DNA of 64,000 nucleotides, taken from assembly GCA_963750075.1 (NCBI GenBank), contig CAVVPG010000002.1, positions 372,001 through 436,000 of the forward strand, written 5' to 3'. The position numbers and the translations under genes are program-made. Position 1 is the first letter of the stretch; the number at the start of each line of letters is the position of its first letter. Under the pieces are notes generated by a model. It made no database searches and was not told where the DNA came from. It saw nothing but the letters and a program-made list of their open reading frames with translations. The DNA is from Bog-473 sp963750075 (GTDB lineage Bacteria > Actinomycetota > Acidimicrobiia > Acidimicrobiales > RAAP-2). Below are positions 17,078-26,014 of this stretch, one piece after another.

Positions 17078-18013
17078 TTGCGCAGCCCCACCCCGCCCGA
17101 GCGGACCGGAGCCATCGTGGTCACGCTCGAGGAGGGAGTGCCCGGCCCGACCGGGCTCCCGGCCGAACTCGTGACGAGTCTGCCGTTCGTCATTGTCGGG
17201 ACAACCCGTGGCGCGGTCGATCAGAGCTGGTTCGAGCTGTGCGACGTCGTGATCGTGGACGGCGACCCGGTCCTGGGCGTCATTGAGCAGAATCTCGCGG
17301 ACTTCCCCATTGCGTCGGTGGCCCTCGCCCTGCTCCTGCGGAGCCAGCTGGGCCGCCCGGTCGATGAGGGTCTGGTAGCCGAGTCGGCCGTGTACTCGGT
17401 CCTGCAGTCCGGTCCGGAGTTCGCAGCATGGCGGGCTCGTTACCGGGCTCGCACCGACGTCGACAAGGGTCCGCGGGTGCGGCTGCAGCGCGACGGGGAG
17501 ACGCTCACCGTCACCCTGGCTCGTCCCGACCGCCTCAACGCGCTGGACGCGCGTATGCGGGACGAGCTGATCGAAGGCTTCGCCGTGGCCGCCGCGGACC
17601 CGGGCATCAAGACGGTCGAACTCCGGGGCGAGGGACGGGCCTTCTGCGTCGGGGGCGACCTCGACGAGTTCGGCAGCCGACCCGATCCGGCCAGCGCGCA
17701 CCTCATCCGGCTGCAGCGCAGTGTCGCGCGGGCTCTGTCCCGCCTTCCCACGCTGACCATCGCCCATGTGCATGGCGCCTGCGTGGGATCCGGAATCGAG
17801 TTGGCGGCCTTCGCTGACCGTGTCATCGCCGCACACGACACCGAGATCGCCTTGCCCGAGATCGGCCTCGGGCTTGTTCCGGGCGCCGGTGGGACCGTCA
17901 GCCTCACGCGCCGCATCGGCCGCCTGGGCACCGCGTGGCTCGCATTCTCGGGCCGCACCCTCGACGCTGCCACGGCCCTTTCCTGGGGCCTGGTGGACCA
18001 GCTCGAGGATTAG
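17078..18013 (+). CDS. Enoyl-CoA hydratase-family protein with N-terminal extension
   Basis: A crotonase-fold protein of 311 residues from the TTG at 17078. The crotonase domain occupies about residues 131-311: oxyanion motif FCVGGDLDEF, GSGIELAAFAD and LPEIGLGLVPGAGGT, keeping both glutamates expected of a hydratase. The first 130 residues (GAIVVTLEEG, LPFVIVGTTRG, VVIVDGDP) are extra compared with standard family members and have a hydrophobic alpha/beta look. The start is uncertain: the frame stays open with protein-like sequence back to 17030 but has no ATG or GTG. It is divergent from the permuted CoA-transferase and convergent with the gene at 18052. Confidence 0.78.
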   Translation: MRSPTPPERTGAIVVTLEEGVPGPTGLPAELVTSLPFVIVGTTRGAVDQSWFELCDVVIVDGDPVLGVIEQNLADFPIASVALALLLRSQLGRPVDEGLVAESAVYSVLQSGPEFAAWRARYRARTDVDKGPRVRLQRDGETLTVTLARPDRLNALDARMRDELIEGFAVAAADPGIKTVELRGEGRAFCVGGDLDEFGSRPDPASAHLIRLQRSVARALSRLPTLTIAHVHGACVGSGIELAAFADRVIAAHDTEIALPEIGLGLVPGAGGTVSLTRRIGRLGTAWLAFSGRTLDAATALSWGLVDQLED

Positions 18014-18051
18014 GGAGCAGGGCCCGAAGCGACCCGTGCCGGCCGCCGCCG

Positions 18052-19260
18052 TCAGCCCAGGCCGCCGCTCTCGCGTAGTGCGCTGATGGCGTCCCAGTCG
18101 AGGCCCGACTCGAGGAGCACCTCCTCGGTGTGCTGGCCGAGCTCGGGTGCCGGCCCCGGAGGTGCCGTCGTGTGGCCGGAGAAGTGCATGGGTGCCGCCA
18201 CCAGGTTGAAGTCACTACCCGTGGTGGCCGCCACTCGCGGCAGGAACCCGTTGACCTCGACCTGGGGGTGGGAGTACAGCTCTGTTGGGCGGAGCACCGG
18301 CGCCCAGACCCCGGTGAAGCCCTGGAACTTCTCCTTGATCTCGTCCAGGGTCAGCTCGCTGAAGACGCGGTCGAGCTCGAGGATCAGCTCTGTCCGGTTC
18401 TCGAAGCGTCCCGCCGGATCCGCGTACCGCTCGTCGGTGATCAGGTCGGGACGGCCGAGCAAGGTACAGAACTCGTACCAGAAGCGGTCCGGCTGCAGGC
18501 AGACGAAGTAGATCCAGCGCCGGTCCTTGGTGGCGTACCCGTTGACCAGGGGATTGGGTGACTTGGTGCGGTCGCCATAGGACGCGCTGTCACCGGCGAA
18601 GGGAGCACCCACGATGTCGGGCGACAGGGCCCACATGCTCACGTGCATGAGCGAGACGTCGACCACCGACGTCTCGCCCGTCGTAGCCCGCTTGAACAGC
18701 GCCATGCCGATCGCCCCGGCGATGGTGTTGGCGCCCTGGAGATCGAAGAACGCGGCGGGCTGGGGCATCGGCTCGATCCCGCCGCGGGGGGTCATCTTGT
18801 AGGCCATGCCACTGGTGGCCCAGCCGCAGGCCATGTCGTAACCGCCGACATCTGCCATCGGGCCTTCGTTGCCCCACCCGGTCCCCCGCACGTAGATGAT
18901 GTCCGGGTTCGCCGCCCGCACGTCCTCGACGTCGATGTGCAGCTTGGTGCGAACCGGTGCCAGGTTCGATGTCACGAACACGTCCGCCGTGGCCAGGATG
19001 GCGGCGAGCGCCTGGCAGCCGGCGTCGGTGGTCAGGTCGCAGGTCACGCTCCGTTTGCCCCGGTTCGGAATTTCGAGGAAGGGATTCGGGCCGTTCTCAC
19101 CGAGGTTGAGCATGTTGCGCAGCGCGCGCTGGGGATCGCCGTTCGGCGGCTCGATCTTGATGACGTCGGCACCGAGGTCGGCCAGCACGGCGCCGGCCGC
19201 AGGCACGAACGTCCAGTTGGCCACCTCGACGATGCGCACTCCATTGAGTGGGCCGGGCAC
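18052..19260 (-). CDS. Family III (CaiB/BaiF) CoA-transferase
   Basis: A 402-residue CoA-transferase in the normal order: VRIVEVANWTFVPAAGAVLA, GADVIKIEPP, RGTGWGNEGPMADVGGYD, then the catalytic-Asp region FFDLQGAN (about Asp173). Sequence and length closely track the CoA-transferase at 5017, suggesting paralogues for two related acids. GTG at 19260 has AAGGGGG 3-4 bases upstream and the family motif starts within ten residues, so this start is well supported. The gap before it carries motif site R2, whose 16-base core is identical to R8, 23.5 kb away. Confidence 0.9.
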   Translation of the reverse strand: MPGPLNGVRIVEVANWTFVPAAGAVLADLGADVIKIEPPNGDPQRALRNMLNLGENGPNPFLEIPNRGKRSVTCDLTTDAGCQALAAILATADVFVTSNLAPVRTKLHIDVEDVRAANPDIIYVRGTGWGNEGPMADVGGYDMACGWATSGMAYKMTPRGGIEPMPQPAAFFDLQGANTIAGAIGMALFKRATTGETSVVDVSLMHVSMWALSPDIVGAPFAGDSASYGDRTKSPNPLVNGYATKDRRWIYFVCLQPDRFWYEFCTLLGRPDLITDERYADPAGRFENRTELILELDRVFSELTLDEIKEKFQGFTGVWAPVLRPTELYSHPQVEVNGFLPRVAATTGSDFNLVAAPMHFSGHTTAPPGPAPELGQHTEEVLLESGLDWDAISALRESGGLG

Positions 19261-19356
19261 GGCACCCCCTTCGTAGTTCTCGATCCGGATGGCGACGGGC
19301 TCGCCGGTGGATCATGTCGATGCTCTCGGATCACCGGCACGAGCTGGTACTTCCGC

Positions 19357-19373
19357 AAATAGTACCCTCTATC
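19357..19373 (+). promoter_or_regulatory. Recurrent AT-rich motif site R2
   Basis: AAATAGTACCCTCTATC. The first 16 bases are identical to site R8 at 42867. It lies about 100 bases upstream of the CoA-transferase start at 19260 (minus) and just beyond the stop of the HAD gene. The motif orientation does not point at a gene start, which argues for an operator rather than a -10 box. Confidence 0.55.
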
Positions 19374-19836
19374 GGGGAAGGTCGCGGGAGAGGCCCGCCC
19401 GCAGCGCCACTGCCTCGAGCCCGTGATCGTGGGGGTCCTCCGCCAGGTAGGGCGACACCGCAAGCACCTCGAGATCGCCGGCCAGGTCCTCGGGCCGGTC
19501 GTCGACGAAGATCGCGCGGCTCGCGTCGACCGGGAGGTGGCTCGTGAGGTAACGCCCGTCCTCATCGCGACCTTCCTTGGGGAAGTAGTCGCTGACGTGG
19601 CCGTCGAGGCAGAACTGCTCGGCACGGGACCGGGCGTACCCGTCCCCGCCCGCGCTCCACAGGATGACCCGGCTGGCACGGCCCAAGTGCGCGAGGAGCT
19701 CCCGGGCCCCGGGTCGCAGCGACGTCCCGGTCAGTGAGTCGACCAGGCAGCCGTCGACGTCGAAGACCCAACAGTCGACGCCGGGCGGAGCGTCGACCGC
19801 CTCGGGACCTTCCTGGTGGGAGTGGGCGGCACGCAT
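19369..19836 (-). CDS. HAD-superfamily hydrolase
   Basis: A 155-residue HAD-fold protein. Motif I is FDVDGCLVD (nucleophile Asp26, acid/base Asp28), motif II LWSAGG, a likely motif III Lys lies in FPKEG, and motif IV is IFVDDRPED (Asp112/Asp113). Size and lack of a cap domain suggest a small phosphatase of the NIF/NagD-like or ligand-phosphatase kind; the substrate cannot be read. ATG at 19836 abuts motif site R3 and is divergent from the acyl-CoA ligase at 19858, with only 21 bases between the start codons. Its last five bases overlap site R2. Confidence 0.82.
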   Translation of the reverse strand: MRAAHSHQEGPEAVDAPPGVDCWVFDVDGCLVDSLTGTSLRPGARELLAHLGRASRVILWSAGGDGYARSRAEQFCLDGHVSDYFPKEGRDEDGRYLTSHLPVDASRAIFVDDRPEDLAGDLEVLAVSPYLAEDPHDHGLEAVALRAGLSRDLPR

Positions 19837-19837
19837 T

Positions 19838-19853
19838 ATTGGTATACTCTATT
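19838..19853 (+). promoter_or_regulatory. Recurrent AT-rich motif site R3
   Basis: ATTGGTATACTCTATT, filling the 21-base gap between divergent start codons at 19836 and 19858. It contains TATACT (19843-19848), which is 9 bases before the ligase ATG and would also suit a leaderless -10 box. Operator and promoter functions may overlap here. Confidence 0.6.
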
Positions 19854-19857
19854 CTCC

Positions 19858-21426
19858 ATGAAGGACCCCTGGGACCAGCGGCTCGGATTCTGGTTCATCG
19901 CCGCGGAACGCCCGGACCTCCCGGCCGTCGTGGCGTGTCCCAGCGCGGTGACCCTGACCTTCGGGGAGCTCGCCGGCCGGGCCCACCAGTTGGTCCATGC
20001 GCTGCGGGCGCAAGGCCTCGGCGCCGGGGACATTCTCGCCTACGCACTTCCGAACGACGTCGACATCCTCTACTGGCAGCTCGCGGCCCAAGAAGGTGGG
20101 TTCCAGTCCATCGCGCTGAATCCGGCACTGTCGGGCGCCGAGATCCAGCGCATCGTGGACCATTCGGAAGCGGCGGCGATCGTCGTGCACGCCGACTTCA
20201 GGGACCGCGTGGACCAGATGGCGGGCACCGGGTCCATCGCGCACCGGATCGCGGTCGGCGGTGACGTGGGGGACTTCACGCGCTACGAGTCGCTCGTCGA
20301 AGGCCAGCCCAACACCGAGCCCCCTGACCGCAGCTTGGGTCTCCCCATCACGTATTCCTCGGGCACGACCGGCCAGCCCAAGGCGATCGTGCGGGCGAGA
20401 CCGTCGAAAGTGGACCCGACCGTGGCCGCCGACGCGATGAAGAGCTTCGGCCATGCGTTCCGGTTCCAGCCCTTCACCGGGGTGCACCTGGTGTCGGCCG
20501 GCATGCACCACGGAGGCTGCCAGGGCTTCTACCTCGGGGCGCTCAACGTCGGCCAGGCGCTCGCCATCTTGGGAAAATTCGACCCGGAGCAGACGTTGGC
20601 CGCCATCGAGCGCCACCGGATCACCACGGCGTACATGGTGCCGACCCAATTCGTCCGGCTCCTCCGCCTGCCCCAAGAGGTGAAGGACAGGTACGACGTC
20701 TCGAGCCTGGAGGTCGTCGTCCACTCCGCCGCGCCGTGCCCGCTCGAGGTCAAGAAGCAGATGATGGAGTGGTGGGGGCCGGTGATCTGGGAGACGTACG
20801 GCGGCATGGAGGGCGCCGCCACCATCGCCAAGCCCTACCGCTGGCTGGAGAAGCCCGGCACGGTGGGGCGCTCCGTGGCCGGCATGACCGTCAAGATCCT
20901 CGACGAGGACGGGAACGAGGTCCCGCGCGGCGGAGTCGGCCACGTCTACCTCGAGCCCGATCGCGGCGGCTCGTTCACCTACAAGGGCGACCCCGAGCTG
21001 ACGGCCTCGGTGAGCCGGGGCAAGGCCTTCACGCTCGGTGACGTCGGGTACATGGATGAGGACGGCTACCTGTTCATCAACGACCGCGCCAAGGACATGA
21101 TCATCAGCGGCGGCGTCAACATCTTTCCGGCCGAGGTGGAGGGCGTGCTCTCTGCGCACCCTGCGGTGGGCGACGTCGCCGTCATCGGTATCCCCGACAG
21201 CGAGTGGGGCGAGCAGGTCAAGGCCGTCGTCGAGCTCGTCGACGGCACCCGACCGAGTGAAGAGCTGGCGGCGGAGCTGATCGCCTACTGCCAGGAGCGG
21301 ATCGCCCGCTACAAGTGCCCCCGCAGCGTCGACTTCCTTGAGCACCTGCCGCGGACCGACGGTGGCAAGCTCTACAAGCGCCTCTTGCGCGACGAGTACT
21401 GGGCCGCCGCCGAGCGCAGCGTGTGA
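19858..21426 (+). CDS. Acyl-CoA synthetase (AMP-forming, FadD-like)
   Basis: A 522-residue adenylate-forming ligase, which activates a carboxylic acid to its CoA thioester with ATP. The P-loop-like motif YSSGTTGQPKA, the A5 motif ETYGGMEGA, the A7 motif LGDVGYMDEDGYL and the C-terminal catalytic lysine in GGKLYKR are all present. The ATG at 19858 starts MKDPWDQRLGFWF and is immediately preceded by site R3. It begins an operon with two acyl-CoA dehydrogenase genes and an MBL-fold gene (26-base gap, 4-base gap and GTGA overlap). This is the intact ligase of the window; the other at 48561 is frameshifted. Confidence 0.93.
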   Translation: MKDPWDQRLGFWFIAAERPDLPAVVACPSAVTLTFGELAGRAHQLVHALRAQGLGAGDILAYALPNDVDILYWQLAAQEGGFQSIALNPALSGAEIQRIVDHSEAAAIVVHADFRDRVDQMAGTGSIAHRIAVGGDVGDFTRYESLVEGQPNTEPPDRSLGLPITYSSGTTGQPKAIVRARPSKVDPTVAADAMKSFGHAFRFQPFTGVHLVSAGMHHGGCQGFYLGALNVGQALAILGKFDPEQTLAAIERHRITTAYMVPTQFVRLLRLPQEVKDRYDVSSLEVVVHSAAPCPLEVKKQMMEWWGPVIWETYGGMEGAATIAKPYRWLEKPGTVGRSVAGMTVKILDEDGNEVPRGGVGHVYLEPDRGGSFTYKGDPELTASVSRGKAFTLGDVGYMDEDGYLFINDRAKDMIISGGVNIFPAEVEGVLSAHPAVGDVAVIGIPDSEWGEQVKAVVELVDGTRPSEELAAELIAYCQERIARYKCPRSVDFLEHLPRTDGGKLYKRLLRDEYWAAAERSV

Positions 21427-21452
21427 TGCCTACGGGAGGACACCGCTAGGTC

Positions 21453-22598
21453 ATGGATTTCGGGTTCGGCGAAGACCAGGAACTGCTGCGCACGACTACG
21501 CGCCGCTTTCTCACCGAGCATCAGCCGCTCGCCGAGGTACGGCGCTCCATGGAGAAGCCGGACCTCTTCGACCACGCTGTCTGGCTCCGGGGGGCAGAGC
21601 TGGGCTGGACCGCGATGCTCGTCCCCACAGAGCACGAGGGCGGCAGCGTGACCGCACAGCCCCTGGTCGACCTCGTGGTCCTGGCCGAGGAGCTGGGGCG
21701 GGAGCTCAATCCGGGGCCGCTCGTCCCCTGCAACGTCGTCGCCGACGCCATCGGCCGCTGCGGCACGGAGCTGCAGGCCAAGGAGCACCTGCCGCGCATC
21801 GCGCGCGGCGACACGACGTGCGCCTGGTGCCTGAGCGGTGACGGGTCGCCCGAGCGCTCCGCCGTGGCGGTGCGGGCGACACGCGCCGGCGACGGCTGGC
21901 GGCTCGACGGCGTGGCCCGCTACGTCCAGGCCGCGGGCGACGCCGCGGTCCTGCTCGTCACGGCAACGGAGGCAGAAGGCGGCGGCATCGTCAACCTGCT
22001 GGTGCCGCGCCCCGCCGCCGGCCTGTCCGATCGAGTGCTCGCCGGTCTCGACCTGACCCGCCGCTTCAGCGAGGTCAGCTTCGACGGCGTGTCGGTGCCC
22101 AGCGGCGCCGAGCTGGCCGGCGGGTGGGACGTGGTGGAGAGAAGCCTCGCGGTGGCCACGGTCCTGCAGTCGGCCGAGTCCGTCGGTGCCGCCGACAACC
22201 TCTTCGCAGCCACGGTCGACTACGCCAAGAAGCGCGTCCAATTCGGCCGCACCATCGGCAGCTTCCAGGCGCTCAAGCACCGGCTGGCGGACCTGCTGAT
22301 GGAACTCGAGGGCATGCGGGCCGCTGCCCACTACGCCGCCCTCGCGCTCGGTGACGGGCTCCCCGACGCCCCCGAGGCGGTGGCGACGGCGGGCGCCTTC
22401 GTCGACGACGCGTTCGCCCATCTCAGTGGCGAGGCCCTGCAGTTGCACGGTGGCATCGGGTTCACCTGGGAGCACGACGTCCACCTGTTCGTGCGGCGGG
22501 CCAAGGTCAACCAGGTGCTCTACGGCGACGGGGCCTGGCACCGGGAGCGCCTCACCCGTCTGTGCGAAGCCGCCGCGACGCAACGAGAGGACGGGTGA
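21453..22598 (+). CDS. Acyl-CoA dehydrogenase, small-subunit type of a heteromeric enzyme
   Basis: A 381-residue acyl-CoA dehydrogenase-fold protein. It has the signature KKRVQFGRTIGSFQALKHRL and the ending LHGGIGFTWEHDVHLFVRRA seen in the FadE28/ChsE-type subunit of mycobacterial alpha2beta2 dehydrogenases. It would combine with the product of the next gene (4-base gap) to form a heterotetrameric FAD enzyme that desaturates a bulky acyl-CoA. The motif set differs from the partner, which carries the LFSEPDAGSD flavin-binding stretch missing here. The N-terminal third is weakly conserved, as is common for this subunit. Confidence 0.9.
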   Translation: MDFGFGEDQELLRTTTRRFLTEHQPLAEVRRSMEKPDLFDHAVWLRGAELGWTAMLVPTEHEGGSVTAQPLVDLVVLAEELGRELNPGPLVPCNVVADAIGRCGTELQAKEHLPRIARGDTTCAWCLSGDGSPERSAVAVRATRAGDGWRLDGVARYVQAAGDAAVLLVTATEAEGGGIVNLLVPRPAAGLSDRVLAGLDLTRRFSEVSFDGVSVPSGAELAGGWDVVERSLAVATVLQSAESVGAADNLFAATVDYAKKRVQFGRTIGSFQALKHRLADLLMELEGMRAAAHYAALALGDGLPDAPEAVATAGAFVDDAFAHLSGEALQLHGGIGFTWEHDVHLFVRRAKVNQVLYGDGAWHRERLTRLCEAAATQREDG

Positions 22599-22602
22599 GC
22601 CC

Positions 22603-23793
22603 ATGGACGTGAACGTCCCGCCCATCCCGCCCGAGTACGACGAGTACCGCGCCGCGCTGCGTGCCTTCATCGCCGAGCACAAGCCGGCGCTGGAGTGGAA
22701 GCAGCGCACCGGCCTGCGCGTGCCCGACAGCGCGCCCGACGTGGAGCGACTACGCACCTACACCCGTGCCCTCTACGATGCCGGGTACCGCCTCGACCGC
22801 TTCTCGACAGAGCGCGGCGACCCGCACGAGCAACGCATCCTCGAGCAGGAGCTCGGCGCCTCCGGCATTCCCCACGTGCTCGGCAACCCGCTCGTCGCCG
22901 GGGCGCTCAAGCACTTCGGCGCAGAGGAGCAGCGGGGCGCCTACCTGCCGCCGATGGCTCGGGGTGACCACATCTGGACCCAACTCTTCAGCGAGCCCGA
23001 TGCCGGCAGCGACCTGACCTCGCTGCAGACCCGGGCCACCAGGGACGGAAGTGACTTCGTCGTGGTCGGCCAGAAGGTGTGGAGCACCTGGGCCCAGTGG
23101 TCCGATTACGGCTACCTGCTGGCGCGCACGGAACCGGTGGAGGGCCCCGCCGGCATCTCCGCCTTCATCCTCGACATGCGCAGCCCGGGGGTCGACGTGC
23201 GCCCCTTGCGCGAGATGACCGGGACCACCGATTTCAACGAGGTCTTCTTCGACGAGGTGCGGATCCCGGCGACCAACATGATCGGTGCACCGGGCGAGGG
23301 TTGGCGGGTGGCCGGCGCCAGCCTGGCCGAGGAGCGCACGAGCGTCGGCGGTGCCGGCGGCGGCGTCGATCCGGTGTCCCGCCTCCTGGAGGTGGCCCGG
23401 CGGAACGACCGAGGTGGCCGCCCCGCAATCGAGGACGGCGCGGTGCGCCAGTTGGTCGGCGCGCTCGCCGCCCGCGCCCGCATCCAGCGCCACCTGGGGC
23501 AGCGCATGGCCACCAAGGCGGCCCTGGGGCAGATCACGCCGGCCGACGCCCCGATGGCCAAGATCTGGTTCAGCGAGCTCAACCTCGAGATCGACGAGGC
23601 GGCGCTGGCCCTCCAGGGTGCCCGCTCCATGGCGGTCGAGGGCGACGAGCTCGCGTTCGACGATGGGCGCTGGCAGGACGCATTCCTTTACGCTCGTGCC
23701 TGGACCATCGCAGGAGGATCGAACGAGATCATGCGCAACCTCATCGCCGAGCGTGGCCTGGGGCTCCCCAGAGAGCCGCGGGGCCGGTCGTGA
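22603..23793 (+). CDS. Acyl-CoA dehydrogenase, large-subunit type of a heteromeric enzyme
   Basis: A 396-residue acyl-CoA dehydrogenase subunit. WTQLFSEPDAGSDLTSLQTR is the flavin/substrate loop, VGQKVWSTWAQ follows, and the end is AGGSNEIMRNLIAERGLGL, all typical of the FadE26/FadE29 side of the sterol-type heteromeric enzymes. Start ATG 22603 lies 4 bases after the partner stop. The stop overlaps the GTG of the MBL-fold gene (GTGA), so all three are probably translationally coupled. Likely reaction: alpha,beta-desaturation of an acyl-CoA made by the upstream ligase. Confidence 0.92.
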   Translation: MDVNVPPIPPEYDEYRAALRAFIAEHKPALEWKQRTGLRVPDSAPDVERLRTYTRALYDAGYRLDRFSTERGDPHEQRILEQELGASGIPHVLGNPLVAGALKHFGAEEQRGAYLPPMARGDHIWTQLFSEPDAGSDLTSLQTRATRDGSDFVVVGQKVWSTWAQWSDYGYLLARTEPVEGPAGISAFILDMRSPGVDVRPLREMTGTTDFNEVFFDEVRIPATNMIGAPGEGWRVAGASLAEERTSVGGAGGGVDPVSRLLEVARRNDRGGRPAIEDGAVRQLVGALAARARIQRHLGQRMATKAALGQITPADAPMAKIWFSELNLEIDEAALALQGARSMAVEGDELAFDDGRWQDAFLYARAWTIAGGSNEIMRNLIAERGLGLPREPRGRS

Positions 23794-24878
23794 CCTCGAC
23801 GTCGCGCCACGCCCACCCCCACCCGGGCCCCCCGCACGCGCAGCGCGCCCGGGGCGCCGCCGCCGCCAACGACCCCTTCCCCGGTGTCGAGAAGGTCCGG
23901 CCCGGGCTGTGGAGCATCCCGGTGCCTCTGCCCAACAACTCGCTCCGGTACGTCCTCGTCTACCTTTTCGAGACCGACCGTGGGCCGTACCTCATGGACG
24001 CGGGTTGGAACACTGACGACGCGTTCGGCGCTCTGTCGAGCGGCATGCAGGAGGCCGGCTGCGACATTGCCGACGTGCAGGGCGTGATGGTCACCCACAT
24101 CCACCCCGACCACTACGGGCTGGCGGGGAGGATCCGCGAGGCGTCGGGCGCGTGGATCTCGCTGCACCCGGCCGACGCCGAGCTCATCCACGACCGCTAC
24201 GACGAGCCCGACGACCTGCTCGACCGGGTCGCCGCCGCGCTGCGCAAGATGGGGGCGCCCCCCGAGGAGCTCGAGCCGCTGCGCAACGCGGCCATGCCGG
24301 TACGGATGCTCGTGGACCCGGTGGTCCCCGACGTGCTGCTCGAGGACGGCGCACGGCCCGAGGTGCCGGGGTGGGACCTGCAGGCCATCTGGACGCCCGG
24401 GCACTCGCCCGGCCACCTGTGCTTCTACGAGTCGCGCAATGAGCTGATGCTCTCGGGCGACCATGTCCTTCCCCGCATCACCCCCAACATCCCGTTCCAT
24501 CCCCAGGCGGGCGCCAACCCCCTGGGCGACTTCCTGCAGTCGCTCGACAAGCTCGAGCCCTACCGGGTCAACGAGGTCCTGCCGGCGCACGAGTACCGCT
24601 TCGAGGATCTCCACACCCGGCTCGAGGAGCTGCGCCAGCACCACCGGGACCGCTTCGCCGAGGTGATCGAGATCCTGCGCGCGGGGCCGCAGACCGCGTG
24701 GTACATCGCATCGCATATGAGGTGGTCGCGGCCGTGGGACGACATCGCGGGGTTCATGCGGCGCGCCGCGGTGGGCGAGACGGTCTCACACTTGCGGGTG
24801 CTCGAGATCGACGGCACCGTCGTGGTCGAGGACGGGGAGCCGGCGCTGTGGTCGGTGTCGGAGCGGGCGGCCGGCTGA
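23790..24878 (+). CDS. MBL-fold metallo-hydrolase
   Basis: A 362-residue metallo-beta-lactamase-fold protein. The zinc motif THIHPDHYG (His103, His105, Asp107, His108) is followed by GHSPGHLCFY and LSGDHVLP. The C-terminal 110 residues are a helical extension with a winged-helix look. Such proteins include thioesterases, lactonases and glyoxalase-II-like enzymes; in an acyl-CoA operon a CoA-thioester or lactone hydrolase is plausible but unproven. GTG start 23790 overlaps the upstream stop by four bases. The first 25 residues (His/Pro-rich) are probably disordered. Last gene of the ligase-dehydrogenase operon, convergent with a TetR gene. Confidence 0.87.
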   Translation: MTSTSRHAHPHPGPPHAQRARGAAAANDPFPGVEKVRPGLWSIPVPLPNNSLRYVLVYLFETDRGPYLMDAGWNTDDAFGALSSGMQEAGCDIADVQGVMVTHIHPDHYGLAGRIREASGAWISLHPADAELIHDRYDEPDDLLDRVAAALRKMGAPPEELEPLRNAAMPVRMLVDPVVPDVLLEDGARPEVPGWDLQAIWTPGHSPGHLCFYESRNELMLSGDHVLPRITPNIPFHPQAGANPLGDFLQSLDKLEPYRVNEVLPAHEYRFEDLHTRLEELRQHHRDRFAEVIEILRAGPQTAWYIASHMRWSRPWDDIAGFMRRAAVGETVSHLRVLEIDGTVVVEDGEPALWSVSERAAG

Positions 24879-24902
24879 CCCGGCCGGGTTGAGGGCTGCT
24901 CG

Positions 24903-25544
24903 TCAGCCTTCGGGGGTCGCTCCCAACGCACGCTCGCAGAACGAGCGCACCTGCCGTGACGCCTCGGCGCGTGGGAGCTTCTCCCGCGTCGGGTTGAGCC
25001 CGGCCGCGGCCCAGACGACCGACTGCACGAGCGGTGCGTCGGCATCGGGGTCGGCCAGCGGGAAGGTGCCATCGGAAACCCCGTCGGAGAGCAAGGTCTG
25101 CAGCGGCGCCATGAGGAGCTCGGCGGCACGGCGCGTCTCCTCCGCGTAGCCCTCGGCCCGCATGGCGCCCGGCGACCCCAGCACCGCGACCCGGGCGGCC
25201 TTGGTCCGGTGGTGTCCGAAGCTCAGGATCTCGTCGATCCAGGCGTCGAGCGCGGCCCGCGGGTTGGGGGCAGCGTCGACCTTGGCCTGAAGGCGTGCGG
25301 CGGCGGCCTCCGCCTCGCGCCGGTAGAGCGCGCACAGCAGCTGGTCCTTCGACTCGAAGTGGCGGTAGAACGAGCGCGTCGACAGGTCGGCCTCTCCCAA
25401 GATGTCGGCCACGGCCGCATCGACGTACCCGTTGCGCTCCATCACCACGAGCGCGCTGTCGAGCAGGATGCGCAGCTCGTCCTCCGACTCGAAACGCCGG
25501 GGACGGCCCGCCCGCGTGGCCGGCACCGCCTTGGACGCTCCCAC
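24903..25544 (-). CDS. TetR-family transcriptional regulator
   Basis: A 213-residue TetR regulator. The helix-turn-helix VADILGEADLSTRSFYRHFE followed by SKDQLL occupies about residues 45-70, after a basic N-terminus (AGRPRRFESED). The C-terminal domain is Ala/Leu-rich and carries no telling motif. It lies seven bases beyond the end of the DUF35 gene in the same direction, so it may be the last gene of the DUF2889-lyase-DUF35 transcript, which would give autogenous control. No palindromic site for it was clear to me. Confidence 0.9.
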   Translation of the reverse strand: MGASKAVPATRAGRPRRFESEDELRILLDSALVVMERNGYVDAAVADILGEADLSTRSFYRHFESKDQLLCALYRREAEAAAARLQAKVDAAPNPRAALDAWIDEILSFGHHRTKAARVAVLGSPGAMRAEGYAEETRRAAELLMAPLQTLLSDGVSDGTFPLADPDADAPLVQSVVWAAAGLNPTREKLPRAEASRQVRSFCERALGATPEG

Positions 25545-25551
25545 GCCGGCC

Positions 25552-25992
25552 TCAGGCCATCCGGGCGCGGGGGAGGGGGAAGGTATCGCTGACCCGGTCG
25601 AACCAGATGCGTACCTTGTCGCCGATCTTGACCGTGTCGGGGTCGGCGTCGGTGATGTTGAGCAGGAGCCGCGCTCCGGCCCCCTGCGTCCCGTCGAGCT
25701 CGATCACACCCGACACGTACGGCACCACCTCGGCCAGATGCGGCGCCAGCGGGTGGCGCACCACCGTGTAGGTGTAGATGGTGCCGGTGCCGGGCAGGTC
25801 GACCCACTCGAAGGCCTGGCTCTGGCACTCGAAGCAGAACGGTTGTGGTGGCAGGACGAAGGTGCCGCACTCGGTGCACTTCGGGGCGGTGAGCCGGCCC
25901 TCCGACGCGGCGTCCCAGAAGGGCTGGGTCAGGTCGTCGGCGAAGGGGTCTTTCATCATGGCGGGGAAGGTCCCCTGCGTGAGGTCGGTCAA
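25552..25992 (-). CDS. DUF35 zinc-ribbon/OB-fold protein (ChsH2-like partner of lyase)
   Basis: A 146-residue DUF35 protein with zinc-ribbon cysteines Cys39, Cys42, Cys53 and Cys56 (CTEC and CFEC) and an OB fold ending in VRIWFDRVSD. It is the expected partner of the thiolase-like lyase encoded 22 bases upstream on the same strand. I chose the TTG at 25992 because GAGGAG lies 6 bases upstream; the ATGs at 25959 or 25956 have no ribosome binding site but would still leave an intact domain. It is distinct in sequence from the DUF35 protein at 7689, so the two lyase pairs probably act on different intermediates. Confidence 0.86.
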   Translation of the reverse strand: MTDLTQGTFPAMMKDPFADDLTQPFWDAASEGRLTAPKCTECGTFVLPPQPFCFECQSQAFEWVDLPGTGTIYTYTVVRHPLAPHLAEVVPYVSGVIELDGTQGAGARLLLNITDADPDTVKIGDKVRIWFDRVSDTFPLPRARMA

Positions 25993-26014
25993 GCCCAGCT
26001 CCTCTCTCTCGTGG

